The notes under the pieces: generated by a model
Told to the model about the DNA's origin: nothing
What the model saw: only the letters and a program-made list of their open reading frames with translations
Databases searched by the model: none
Source: Puffinus mauretanicus
Taxonomy: Eukaryota > Chordata > Aves > Procellariiformes > Procellariidae
Direction: 5' to 3'
DNA: 64,000 nt
Assembly (NCBI GenBank): GCA_023333565.1
Contig: JAJKFH010002581.1
Coordinates: 930,001 to 994,000, forward strand
Made by a program: the position numbers and the translations under genes
Shown: positions 13,401 to 25,300 of the stretch, in pieces
Layout: every line of letters starts with the position of its first letter
Numbering within the stretch: position 1 is the stretch's first letter

Positions 13401-14700
13401 GTCAATGAAGCTAGAAAGGAAACAGTAGAAATCTGCTGGAGTGTGAATCTGCACTGAACCCATCCTGTCCCTGCAAGGTTTCGGTGTATCCGAGGAACTG
13501 ATGGTGTTCCCGGAGCAGAGAGCAACTCAGCAACTTCATCAAGGGCTGAGCAAGAACTTCCCTCGAACGGCTTCTGCAGACGCGGAGTGGGGAGACTCTC
13601 TCTTGCATGCTCCTGGTGCTTTCACTGCCAGAGCCGTAGAGTGTGCGGCCTCTCAGAGCTCATGAAAAGAAAAATGTTAATATTTCTAGGATGGGAAGTT
13701 GCTGCTGAGAGAGACTAGGACAGAAGCCAGCTGGAAGATGAGAACTGGAACAATGACAGAGGATAACGTAGGTTTCTTCGTACACTCGAGCACATTCACT
13801 TCCACAACCTGCAAACATGAAGATTTCATTAATGTCACCTGTGAAACCTGCTGGGAAAATGTCAGTCACCTCCCCATTCAGTTGCTTGTTCGCACAGCAA
13901 ATTTAACCCATTACAGCTATGTGGATCTGCGGCAGGTAGGTATAATCCTCCTCATGATTCATACAGGTGCTAAAATGGTTTCACATAAGGGAATCTGGAG
14001 GGGTTTCATGTTTCCGTGGGGTGATACAGGAAACAATACCCAAAAGACCTGCATGAAGAGAGAGTTTTTAGATGCTTGTGGTCCTCTGAATAACCTCCAC
14101 CACCAATGGATGGATTCTCTGGGTAGATGTGCCTGACTGCACAGACTGCCTTCAGGCGCGCTAGCAGAAAGGCAGCGCTGCCTGAACGTTGTCAAACCCT
14201 TTCTAAACCTGGTTTGCATGTCTCGGCATCTGGTGTTTCCTGTTCCAGTCCTGGAGCACAGAGTTGCATGGCTAAACAGCAGCCTGATGAGACCTCGGGT
14301 GGCTCCACGCTGAGAACTTTGGTCATCTCTGCCTAGTAACCTTCAGCATTTCCATAGTTAGGTCTCATTAGCTCAGGCCTGTTTGCGAACACAGCTAGGC
14401 ACTGCCGGACGCGTACTTGATGTGTGTGTGGTCTCAGCCAGCAGCAGTCGGTGCAGCGGGAGGACAGCTCTCTCATCCTTGAGCCGGGTCTCTGGAAGAC
14501 AGCAGTAGCCTGAGCGCCAGAGTCCGGTGCTCCTCCTTTGCCCGGACACTCATTTCCCTTTGTTCTCACCTCACTCAGCATCCCTTTCCTTAGCAAATAC
14601 CTCATATCACTTCCCTTTCCTTCGTTAAATTCAACCGTTCCACACTGACTTCTAATATCAACCTCCTCCTCAGCCACAGCCCCATCTAACGAGCATCCGC
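10467..14700. other. Intergenic DNA between the LTRs and the FZD6 CpG island
   Basis: AT-rich in its first part, rising in GC toward 14 kb. A 145-codon open frame at 13,699-14,136 shows no domain I recognise and is probably chance or part of an unannotated transcript. Distal FZD6 promoter elements could lie here, but none can be assigned by eye. Confidence 0.55.
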
Positions 14701-15880
14701 ACCCCTCATCTCATGAGGATTCGGGCATTTTGCAGGACCGTGGTGGCAGCGGGGGTGCGTGGCGCGGGGCCTGGCCGCCGGCCGCCCGCGGAGCCCTCGC
14801 ACCTCCCGTCCCACGCGCTGGTTTGGAAACAAGCCTCAGAATCGCTTCCACGGGCGGGACAGGTTCATTTCCCGACGCTTGAAAGTCTGCAGGTCGCCTT
14901 TATGTAGCGTATCGCAGAGGAAACATTGGGTATTTTTCTGAAAACCCGGGTGCCAGGTATCGCTTGGGAGGATTTCCATGCCGCTTGCCTCTCTGCGTTC
15001 AGCCCCGGGCACCTTCTCACCTGGGGCTCAGCCTGCCCTCAGGTGCGCCGGGGCACGGACAGGCCTGCGCGCCGCGGGACCGCGGGCCACGCCGGCGGTG
15101 GCCGAGCGGGTCATGGCCCTCCGCGGCGCCCGCGGCCCCGCGCGCTCGGCGGGAGCCCCGCCGCCACCAGACCCCGGTCCGCACCGGCGGCGGCCCCGCC
15201 CGCCAAGTATCGCGCGAGCGCCCCCCCCGCCGCCTCCCGCCGCCTAGACGTCACATCCTGCCGGTGGCGCGGGGCGGCCGCGGCCATCGCAGCCGCGGCG
15301 GGGAGGGAGGGGGCTGCTGCCGGGCCGGCCCGGTGAGTGCGGCGGGGGAGGGGGCGGCGACCGTCCCGTCCCGTCCCGTCCCGGGGAGCGGCGGCTCCTC
15401 CTCGGAGCTGCGCGGGGCGGCCGCCGAGGGGGAAGCGTCCCTCGGGAGGCGGGTCCCGGTGAGGGGGCGTCGGGGGCGCGGCCCGGGCGTGGCGGGGATG
15501 CGGCGCCGAGGCCGCGCCCGGCGAGCCCCGGCTCCTGGGCCGACTTCTCGGCCGGCTCCCCGCCCGGCCCCGCGGGCGCCGCTTCCCAGGGCGGGGCTGG
15601 GAACCGAGCGCCGACAACGGGGCGTTGGGAGCAGCGGTGGCTCCGGGGCCCGGGCGGGAGCGGTGGCCAAACGCACCGCTCCCCTTGGGCGAGGCGGCGC
15701 TCCCCGGGACGGGGCGCAGCGGGAGGGCGGGCTGCGCCGTGCCGCGGCCCCTGCGGGGTATGCGGGGGCCGAGGGCAGCCGCGGGCGCTGCCCCGGCGGA
15801 GCGGGGAGGGGGGTGCGGGGCGTGCGGTGTGGTCCCGGCGGGAGCTGCCCTGTCTCCTGCGGGCTTGTGAGGAGGCCGAG
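14700..15880 (+). promoter_or_regulatory. FZD6: CpG island and promoter of FZD6
   Basis: About 1.2 kb of very GC-rich, CpG-dense sequence in an otherwise AT-rich region, ending just before the first FZD6 splice acceptor. A CRE-like GACGTCAC lies at 15,247-15,254, followed by an ETS-like ACATCCTG, GC boxes (GGGCGG), and a CGGCCATCGC element resembling an inverted YY1 site. There is no TATA box, so initiation is probably dispersed around 15,260-15,310. A (CCGTC)n pentanucleotide run occupies 15,361-15,382. Long open frames across the island on both strands are by-products of GC richness. The precise start site is inferred. Confidence 0.8.
15260..15332 (+). other. FZD6: Probable non-coding first exon of FZD6
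   Basis: A strong donor, CCCG|GTGAGTGC, closes this segment at 15,332. It lies just downstream of the CRE/ETS/YY1-like cluster and pairs naturally with the strong acceptor at 15,959. The exon contains no ATG. FZD6 in other vertebrates has a non-coding first exon and starts translation in exon 2, which matches. The 5' boundary is a guess because no transcript is available; the donor is the firm part. Confidence 0.5.
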
Positions 15881-15959
15881 TCCGGCCTTCGGACGGGTGG
15901 TCGCGGTCGGGTTTTTTCTGCTGTTAATTACTCTGTCCGGTCTTTTCCTGCTTCTGCAG

Positions 15960-16179
15960 CGTATAGGCTCGAAGAAGAAGGGATTTAGCAAAATCACGGT
16001 CAGCCAAAATGGGGAAATACCTCAAACAGCGGTGAGGAGCCTGATCGTCTGCCTTGCTGCCCGTGTCCTTGCCTTGCGCTGGAACTAGCAGAGGAAGATG
16101 CGTGTTTTTATCCGTGTGCAAAGCCGGTCTGCCTAACTGCTGAACAGAGCTATGTGCTGAAGTTGGAGATCCTGACAAA
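15960..16179 (+). other. FZD6: FZD6 5' leader in exon 2, with three upstream ORFs
   Basis: A pyrimidine-rich acceptor (TTTTCCTGCTTCTGCAG) ends at 15,959, and the leader runs unbroken to the start codon at 16,180. Three upstream ATGs open short frames that close before the main start: 16,009-16,035 (8 codons plus stop), 16,098-16,136 (12 codons plus stop) and 16,152-16,160 (ATG TGC TGA, a two-codon ORF). Such uORFs usually lower initiation downstream. A donor-like GGTGAGG at 16,031 could be used, but the nearest later acceptor would leave an intron too short to splice. Confidence 0.6.
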
Positions 16180-16359
16180 ATGGGAGTGCTCGTGTTCTCT
16201 GCGACTTGCAGTTTACTTCTAACTCTGGTGCAAGGGCACAGTTTATTCACATGTGAGCCAATTACTATTTCCAGATGTTCAGGAATGCCTTACAATATGA
16301 CTTTTTTCCCAAACATCATGGGACATTATGATCAGGACACGGCTGCTCTCAAAATGGAG
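16180..16359 (+). CDS. FZD6: FZD6 coding exon 1 (signal peptide, start of the cysteine-rich domain)
   Basis: It encodes residues 1-60. The start codon ATGGGAGTG opens a hydrophobic signal sequence (SLLLTLVQG), then [10 protein letters not shown], the FZD6-type mature N terminus. It carries Cys25, Cys33 and the glycosylation sequon N39-M-T. The exon closes in phase 0 at GGAG|GTAAGT, a good donor. This ATG is chosen because it directly precedes the signal peptide and gives an N terminus of FZD6 length. Confidence 0.95.
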
Positions 16360-19300
16360 GTAAGTTCTCCCACCCCTACTGTAGTATAAGAGTAAATAGT
16401 AAATATAAACATTGTGAAACAACTTTTTTGTCATTGAGAAATGGTTTGTGATATCTGTTGCACTGAATGACAAGGCAGATAATGTTTAGTGACTAGATGT
16501 TTCTTTAAATCTTTTTGGAGTGCACTAGAGCTGCATGGTTGTATAAGCACTGTGTAAGGGAGCTATAGACACTCCCCGGCTTGGATCCTGTATTAGAGTG
16601 GAAGAGGAATGAGTGCAGCACAGCAATGTGGCTATCAGAGCTCTTTGGCAGAGCTGATCACATATATCCCAGGCACCTCACTGATACACAGAGCAATTCT
16701 TGAAATTCTCTGGGGACATAGCTTATGATATCCTGGCCTGCCTAAACTCAGGTAGTGCAAAAATAATGTTTAGAAGTTGCTCTTTGTTCTTCTCAGCTTA
16801 CGTCTACTAAGGAGAGGTACCTAAACTTATTTTTAGCCCTCTTCTCCATTGTGGCTTTTGCATTTTGTTGTCTTCTGACTGGATGCTGAAACTTCGGACT
16901 GACAGAGCAACTTTCCTCCTCTTTTTTTTTTTTTTTTTCTTCTGAAAACAAACACTTTCCTACCTGAACTGACTGTAACATATGGCTCCCTTGAAAATGT
17001 GCCACCTTGTGGAAAGGCTTTGCCGATAGCGATAGCTATAAAGGGCGAGATCCTCTCTGGGTGAGAGGCTTGTAAAACAAGTTTTAAACCTGTTTTAATA
17101 ATGGCTTTTCAGTGGTAAGAGGAGGGGGAACATCTTAACACAGGTCTTGAAAAGCTTACCATCTTGTGCTGTGTAGAGAGTGAAACAAGTGAATTGAAAA
17201 TTAAGTTTCTGGTTTGAAAAAAATTATACATGGTATTGGAGGTGGCTACTATTACTAAAATCTTATTTGCATGTTCTTTACTGAGCTTGGAGGAGGAGCT
17301 TGGTTCAGTTGCCAAAACATTTTTTAGTGTTGTTTGGATAGTCAGGATTCCTTGTCTGGCCTCTAGCTTCTAGTCTGGAGGGGCACAGGCTTTGGTCTCG
17401 CATTGTGTTTGCCAGCCCAGTATAGATGTATGGGGAATTCTGGTATCAAATGTTAAGACACGTGTATGCAAGCAACTGAATTCAGCTACAGATCTCAGAT
17501 AAATTGTGGGCTTTTAAATTGGAAGGCAGGCTTCAGTTGTAAACTCTCTGTAGTGCTTTTTCCAGTCATCATTTGTCAGGAATGCTTTCTACAGCATCTG
17601 CCACTTTATCTCGTCAGGTATGCTGCTGGTTCTGACTTGGTGTGGCTTAACTATGACTGTTGAGCCAGCTTTTGTCACTATTCGTGCCTTCCAGTCATGC
17701 AGCTGTTACAGCAGAGAGACCACAGAGCCATTTTTATTTGTATGTTATGACTGACTTTTCTGAACTGTCAGTAACTTGTGCCTAGTGCGTGCCTTCTGCG
17801 TGGAGGGAGTTCCTTTTGGAAAGGGTTCATGGCTTACCTGTTTTCATATAGCTACTTCATAAAAACTGCGTGGTAGTGAGTTGTTTTGTTGTTTTCTCTC
17901 TTTTTCCATGCTGTCTCCCTTATAACCACCTTTGACTACTGCAGTGATTGATCGGTACTCAGCCAACTGCCTGGGTGGCTATGTGGAACAACTGTCTATC
18001 AGGATTTGATTTCCCTACCCTGTTTCATTTGCTTCCTGGTGTCCTGTCATTGCCACTGTCTGGCCTCTAATTTGGTATACCTCACTACTCTCGTGTTGTG
18101 CAGACATTTCTAAACTACCTAATGTGTATGTGTGCTGATCTGCCTGCCTTTATTTGTGATTCAGCAGTGCTGATTGACTGCTTGGTCAAACTGAATTTTT
18201 TAGACAGCTGCTTTACTGCTGAAAGGGTAAGGAAGTTTCCTCCCATTCTGTATGTAGCTTGTGTTGAATCTGTTGCTAGCAGTTAGATTGGAGTCAGTAT
18301 GGTAAGCTTATGGTGGTTCGTTGCTGGGCCTTTTTTCTGAGGGAGACCAGTGCATACCAATGTCACTTACATCGTATTCAGTAATGGCGTTCTACATGGA
18401 TTCTACGTGGTATTCAGTAATGGCACCAGTATAGTTTGTCCATGATTGATTGCAACAGGGAACCTTCTCAGTATTGTCAAAGGGTTCTGCTTTTCAGGGG
18501 ACTTGGTGTTGCAGCAGGGGAGGAGGAGCTGGAATATTGACTTCTGGAATATTGTTTAATTTCACTTTGCAGCCATAAAGAGGCAGAAGGTTGGGAGGTG
18601 GAGGAGACTTCTGTTGTTTTAAGAGCTTGAATTTTTCTGTAATTGGTAGTCCAAACTTTGTTCATACCAAAGAAAGAATTTTAATAGCATGTTGGTTAAA
18701 ACTTCTTTCTTTTGATCCTCAGTAGGAATGCTTAAAGGCTTTGTTTTTTAATTCCACTGCTCTCTTCCCCCTCCCCTCCCCACAGCCTGTTCTCAAGACT
18801 GGGCATGGTCTTAGGATATAAACACTAGTTTGAGATTGAAGCTTGTAATATTTTCCTCACTTTATCTTAACTGACTTTGAGCAAGCTGCTTAATCATGCA
18901 ATCCCAGGGCACATGGTGGAGACTTCTTCCAGAAATCCAAGTATTTTGTGCAGAAAGGGCCTTGGTGCTAGTCCTGTTTTCTGCTCCTATCCTCTCTGGA
19001 AACTTCTTCCCATTACTTATTGGAGTGTTTACTCCCAGAAAGAACAAAGAATTGTGAAGGGGACAAGTCTCAAGGAGAAGTTCAGTCTCCAAAACAGTGA
19101 TAACTCTCTCCTGTATCGCACTCTAAGATGCTCTACAGGTGTGTTCTGCTGTGGGGAGTCTTGTATAGCCAGAAGAACTGTGTTTTCCATCTGCTGGAGC
19201 ACAAAGGCTTCTGTACAGTTTCTCTATTTTCTGGAATGGTGTTAAATTGGCATTTCTGGGATGGTGTCTTCATAGTAATCCTCCAGGAGAGGATCGTGTG

Positions 19301-22300
19301 GAGCCACTGTCTCAGGTGGTAGTTGTCCTCCAGGAAATCAGCTGGACCACCAGCTGATCTGTGGTCTTACATTTCTGCTTCACGTATCAACTCCTCATAA
19401 TGATGTGCTGTAAACCAGAACACTGAACTGATTAGAGCAGGAAAAAAGACTAACTCAATCTTAGGGCCTCTGTTTTGGGTGTTCTGGCTAGTAATGATAG
19501 TCCCTCTGGGATCTTATTTTCTGCAATAGAAAATTCATCATTTCCAGTTGCTCCCTCCATCTCTGCTTTCCACTTGGCAGACTGAGTTTAGGCTACTTGA
19601 GTTTTGCTCTATATTTGGATTAATTTTGTTTATACAATAAATGGTGATTTTTAGGAAAGTGAACCCACATGACTTTGTGGTGTGAAGTTCTGTGTATGTT
19701 AGCTAAACAGCTGCATGACAGTGGAATCTAATTATTTGCAGATGCTTACAGTATCTGTATCTCAAGGCAGTTTAACGGTAACACTGCTCATGTTACTACT
19801 AGCTCAGATTGGGAGGCTGAAGATCTAGGGTTTGTCTAGTGAGGAAAATGGATGGACACAGCAGAATAGCTGGTTCATTACAGCTATACTTAAATAGGTG
19901 TAACTCCCCCTCGTGGTCATCCTCAAAACCAAGTCACTTCCAATTCCAAAGTAATTCCTACTTTAACTATTCTCGAATAGGTTGTCAACATAAGGCATTA
20001 TTCCAGCAAGGCAGAGAATATTACTGTGTCGTAACTTTTTGTTCATATCTCTTAATCTTTTCTGTTGCAGTTCTGGAATGTGTCCACTGTAGACAAGCCC
20101 TTAAGACTTCCTGACCTGGGTAAGATCTACAGGTCTGTAGAGGTACAAAGGCAAAAGGCTTGCCAGTGAGTTTTTTAAGCAGACTGTACAAAACACTGGA
20201 AAATGTCCCACAGAGAACAATAAAGTACCTCAGAGAGACTGGAAAAATGATTCAGTAGTGAGTTTTCCGTTCACTTCTGAGTTCATGACCATGTGCCAGA
20301 ATATGTGTGTGTGTATCTATGGAGAGTTCAGTGCAACTGGCTGCAGCAGCAGGAGAAACTGTATGAGAACCAGGGTCTGTTTAAACTAACAAAACCAGTT
20401 TGAAGTGGATTAAAAAAGTAAAAAGTACCTTCAAAAGCTTAATACTGAAGCTCTGTGAGTTAATGTAATAATTTAATTTGTTTCCACTAAATATAAATTT
20501 ACAATTAATTCAATATGAAGATACTTCCAAAAACTGGAAACCTGGTGTCTGGCAAGCTTAAATGAGTACATATATGTGTGTGTATATACACATAGGGAGG
20601 AAGAAGCTGTCCACCTTCTGTAGCTTGGGAGTTTTGGGGAAATTAGTGCTGTTTTGTGTAGAAGGTTGTTACTGTGATGTTCTGCAAAATAGCACAGGTG
20701 TGAATTTACTGAAACCTCTACAGACAGGCATCCTGCCTCTCCCTCTTACTCCATATGAGCAGTGCTTGGTGTAATACGTGAACCACTATTACTTAAAACT
20801 TGAAGCTTAAATCTCTCTGCTCTTAAATTTTTGGTAGCTCAGCTTCAATTAGGAAAGCAATCAATATTCTCTATCTCCTTGGAGTTACGTTTTGTCCCTG
20901 ATGCTGCCTCAGAGCCTGAGTTGGAGAGAGTGCAGAGGTGTGGACATTGACCCAATGGAACAAGCACAAGGGGCTCTTTAACTCATATTTTGCTTGTAAC
21001 ATTTTTGCTGTTTCTTTACCATATATTGCTGGTACTAATGGGCAGGGAAGGCTTGTGTAAAAAGTAGTAAATGTAGCATACTGTACATCATATGTTACTT
21101 AGGACAAACTAAGATAACTTTTCTAGCTTATCAGAACAAAGTGGTGGTCACAAAAGATTTTGGTAGTGAAAAAGCTAAATTGCTGCTTGTTAAATGAAAG
21201 TTGGCAAATGCCAAAGTATTTTTTTTATAGACAATTCATATGGATCAAGGGAAATACAAAGCAGTACGACTGACTTCTGTGCCGTGCTAGAAATATGGAA
21301 TAGTTGGACATGAATAATTCTGTTTTGAGCATCACCATGTCGCTTGTAGAAAAGCTTTGGCTAAGGGGTCAAAACCATATGAATTATACACATCTGTGTC
21401 ATTTCGTACAATACCATACAAATCTGGGAAGTGTGTTTTTGTTTTTGCACTCTCTTGCTCTCAGGTGTTCCAAAGAAACGTAAGTCATCATTAGTTCTTA
21501 CAGTGGTTCTTACAGCAACACATTCATAAACCATCTTTGCTGATTCCTGTGGGTACACTAAATTACAGCCACTAAAAAAGTGTTTGCTACTTATAGTACT
21601 GGGGCCCTTCAGCAAGTGTGATTAGCTTGCACAGATTGTCTGAAACCAGACAGGCAAATGCGTGTAATCCTATTACACTGGCTTTAAGCGTATCAGTCAT
21701 CTGCAAAATCTAATGTTGCTTTGTCTGAAGAGCATTCCTTGTCCACTTGATAATGTGAATAGTACTGTCTTGCTCCTTGTTCTGAAAAGATACTGGTTGG
21801 AATGCATGGGGGTTCAAAGTAGTGCATGGTTGATGAAGAGAGGGTATTTACCTTATGTTAACTGGAGTCCATTGAGATGGTGCTGACAGTGTGATTCCCA
21901 GAGCCTCATCTTTATCCATGTTCAGAGGCTATGTTTACACTAGCAAGTAATTTGGTGTTACAGGAGTAGATCACTAGTTGAAGTTGTTAGCACACTTCTT
22001 ACCTGAACACTGCCTGAGACTGACGGCTTTTATTCTGGACTAGATTTAGTCCAGTTCTACTGTGCATGAGGTCTGAAGTTGGCTTACGGAAGGCTGTCTT
22101 CCAGACCTTTCTCAAGAGCAGACCTTTCTGGGAAATACCATGGTATCCTGTTGTTGTTCCCCTGGAGATTTCTGTCCCTTCCACAGTGCCCTGTCTAGTG
22201 TTCATGTGTAGCTGTAAGACCTGGTGGTTTCTGAGTCTCATTGTGCAGCCTGCGTCTCGGACCCCCTCTTCTCCACACTCGTGTGCTGAGTGTGGTCACT

Positions 22301-25300
22301 GGCTAAACCAAGGCACCGTAGGTGTGGAGTGATGGGCTTAGTTCTGTGGCTGTAGCCTGCTCCAGGAGGACACCTGTGAATGAATGGAGTCATGCAAGTT
22401 GTTTATATAGAGAAGGAAAACATAGACAGAGCTACTGAGTTTGGAACTGCTTTGCCTTCATTGATAGGAGGCAGTTAGGGCTTGGGAGCTGAGCCCAGAC
22501 TGGTGGGAGCACGTCAGTCTTGGAGTTGGGGAAAGCCAGCAGTGGGTACAAAGCTTGCAGACATAGAAGGGTATATTTGAAGCTGGTATTTGTCCTTACA
22601 CTTCACCATTGTCTCATTCAATTCCAAGATTGTCTCCATGTTTTTAAGGAAGTGGCTGTTGCCCTGTGGAACCTTGTGAACTTCACTTGGTCAGTAGCAA
22701 ATCAGATTAGGGAGGACAAGTCTGCTAAGGGTGATGTGACCACGATTTCAAAGGTTATTCTTCACATTATCTTCCTTTGAATAGTAGACAAGTGGACAAA
22801 ATTGTGTACCATTATGTACAGGTGGCCCACAGTGTTTTCCCTCTGCTCTCCATGAGTTGTCAAATTGTGTGGGATCAAGCATGTCATTAACAGCTCACAT
22901 CCAGCGCATTGGCCCATGGCAGCTCTGGCAACAGCAACTTGATTGTCTTGCAGGCCTTGGTGAACTACCAAGGTACATTTGTGGACGTCTTTGCAAGGCT
23001 TGTGATTCTTATGTCTTCTACAAATCTAGCCTAAGAATGGAAGAGGATTCTGATGCCTTCTTTCTGAAGAGGGCTTTGTGGTGTTTAGGTGCCTTCCTGC
23101 AACTGTGAGAGAAGCTGTTTGTCCACAGTGCTGCATGGGTCGTAAGGCTGTATGGAGCCCAGGCCCTTATTGCATGCAGATGGAGGCAGAATGCGAGTTT
23201 AGTTTTCCACTTGCAAGATGGATGTGATGTTCAGGATGACAGCTTGGCTGCAGGATGTTATCTATGCCTTCGTTGATAAAGACCACAAAAAGCGAATGGT
23301 CCAGGACAGGAGTGCCTGGGATAGGGGATGTGGTCAAATGTCAATGCTTTCTTTTCCAGTGTGATGATGCAATAATTAAATACGACAATTTCTGAAACTA
23401 CTACTGTGTCATCTCTTTAGTTCTCTACCCCATTCCAAAGGAGAGGGTTGGAGTGTCTGCACCACAAAGCTTGCTGCCTTTTTCTCTCTCTCACTATCTA
23501 TTTGCTGTTGATTCACTAGCCCTTTGGGGCAAACATGGTTGCTTTGTCTCCTGTTGCCTTTTTGGACCTTTTCTGTGTATTGTGTGCAGCTGTGATTACT
23601 GCATCACGGTAGTAATTTGTTTGCCAGAGAAAAAGATGCATATGTCTGCCCTCTTCTCCTGAACTACATAGCGGAGATGAGCAGAGACTTGCTTGCTTCC
23701 TGCTTAGCTATTAGAAGAAGGGGAGGTGTGCAGGGGAGCATAAGAGCTGTGTAAGCAACTATTGTAAATGGGGGGAGAGAAACTTGCTGTGATATAGAGG
23801 CGTAGGGGACAGGCCTGGATAATCAGTCTTCGCAGGACAGAAAGGATGTCCTCTTACCAAAAATATCTGTTCCCTTCCAACCCTGTAGTGAGACAGACGA
23901 GAGCTTTTGGGGGGGGGGGGGAGCAGGGGTGGGAAATCATCCTTCTTTCCTGTGCTTAAACTTCTGGTAGATCAAGTTCTTTCAGAGAATAACCACATCC
24001 TTCCCAGTTTGGCCCATGCTATATTCCCCAGAGAGCCTGCACAACCAGATTTCTTCAATCCCAGTAACTACTGCCACAAAGCACTTGGTGGCCAAACTCT
24101 CCACACATTTATCCTGCATAAAAAAATTAAAAGCAGCTCTTCAGAGAGGGACTGTACCCATCCAGCCTCATGATGGCCTAGCAATACCTGGTTACCCAGA
24201 CTCCATGTCCCAGCTCTGTACTGCTTCACATGAGCTGATGCTCTTTCTAGGAAGGTACAAGATGCACTATTTTAAGCAAAGCTTAAGAACCCAGCTGGTG
24301 GGGGATCTCTCTGGGGAGTATGCCTGGAGCTACAAACAAAATGTTATATGCTGAAGGTTAACATGGCCCATAGGTCGTAAGATGAAAGGATAGAAGAAAA
24401 GGTGGCCTTGAGTTTTTAGAACAAGAGGAATAGGGAAGATAATGGGGTAGAAAGGCACCATGGCCAACAAAATGAGCACTGTGGGCTAACGATAAGGAAA
24501 CACTGGCTAATACAGGCATCCAGAACTGGGGAGAACAGGAGGCATCCCAGCAGCTACCTTGCTGTGTCGAGCATGCTGCCTGCCATCCTCCCTTGGGTGC
24601 TCAGGTGCCTGTGGATGGGGATAAATAGCAGTTATGGATAAGGATGGAGGTTGCTCTAGGATTGGGCTGACTTTTTATAGGCCTTCATGCATCTGCCCTG
24701 CCGGTTGCTGCTATAGACAATAGTTCGGCAGTTCTGGAGGGAAATGGAAGGTCTCCTGCAGAAATTACCACCCCTGTCACATGTCTAAAGCCTCCTGATC
24801 CTTTACTAGTTGGGCAGCAGGGTGGGGCAAGAGCCGATCTGGTCCTTTTCCATGTCCTTGGTAGGCCTGTCAGGACTACGTGCACAGTGTTGTTTCTCTG
24901 TCTGCCTGCCCCAGTGCCACCTGAGCTGCAAGGGCTGCAGCATCGCCTCAGGGGCGATGCTGACTTTTGCTGCAGTAGTCTAGGAATGAGATGCTGGGAG
25001 AAGGGGGAGAGAAGGAAGAGGTGTCATTGTTTATGCCTCTTATAAGGAAGTGCATGCATCCTCCTCTTTATAAGAGCCATCTGTGAAGGAGAAGAAAAGC
25101 AAATGTGAGTCCTTGACTGTGAGGTTACAGTACAATAACATGGCTTGTGAGCTCCCTACGGCCCCCAGCTTCTCACGGGGGAAGGTTTCTGCAGTGTGGT
25201 GGAGGTGCTGGGGATGTACCTGTTTCTGTTTAGACTGGCCCCTGTGAGGGGTGGGTGAAAGCTCACACCAGATTGTCCCATCGAGTAGTGATGTTACTTC

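Noticed and set aside
13699..14136. 145-codon open frame upstream of the FZD6 island
   Set aside because: It reads through a GGCAGGTAGG splice-like site with no homologue I recognise; not supportable as a gene.
1..14700. BAALC exons upstream of FZD6, as expected from human gene order
   Set aside because: I looked for the conserved ends of the protein and found neither; the gene probably lies before this window or has only unrecognised UTR here.
14964..16088. 374-codon open frame across the FZD6 CpG island, with others on both strands (up to 248 codons)
   Set aside because: Low-complexity Arg/Gly/Ala/Pro composition driven by GC content, crossing the inferred exon 1 donor and intron; no domain.
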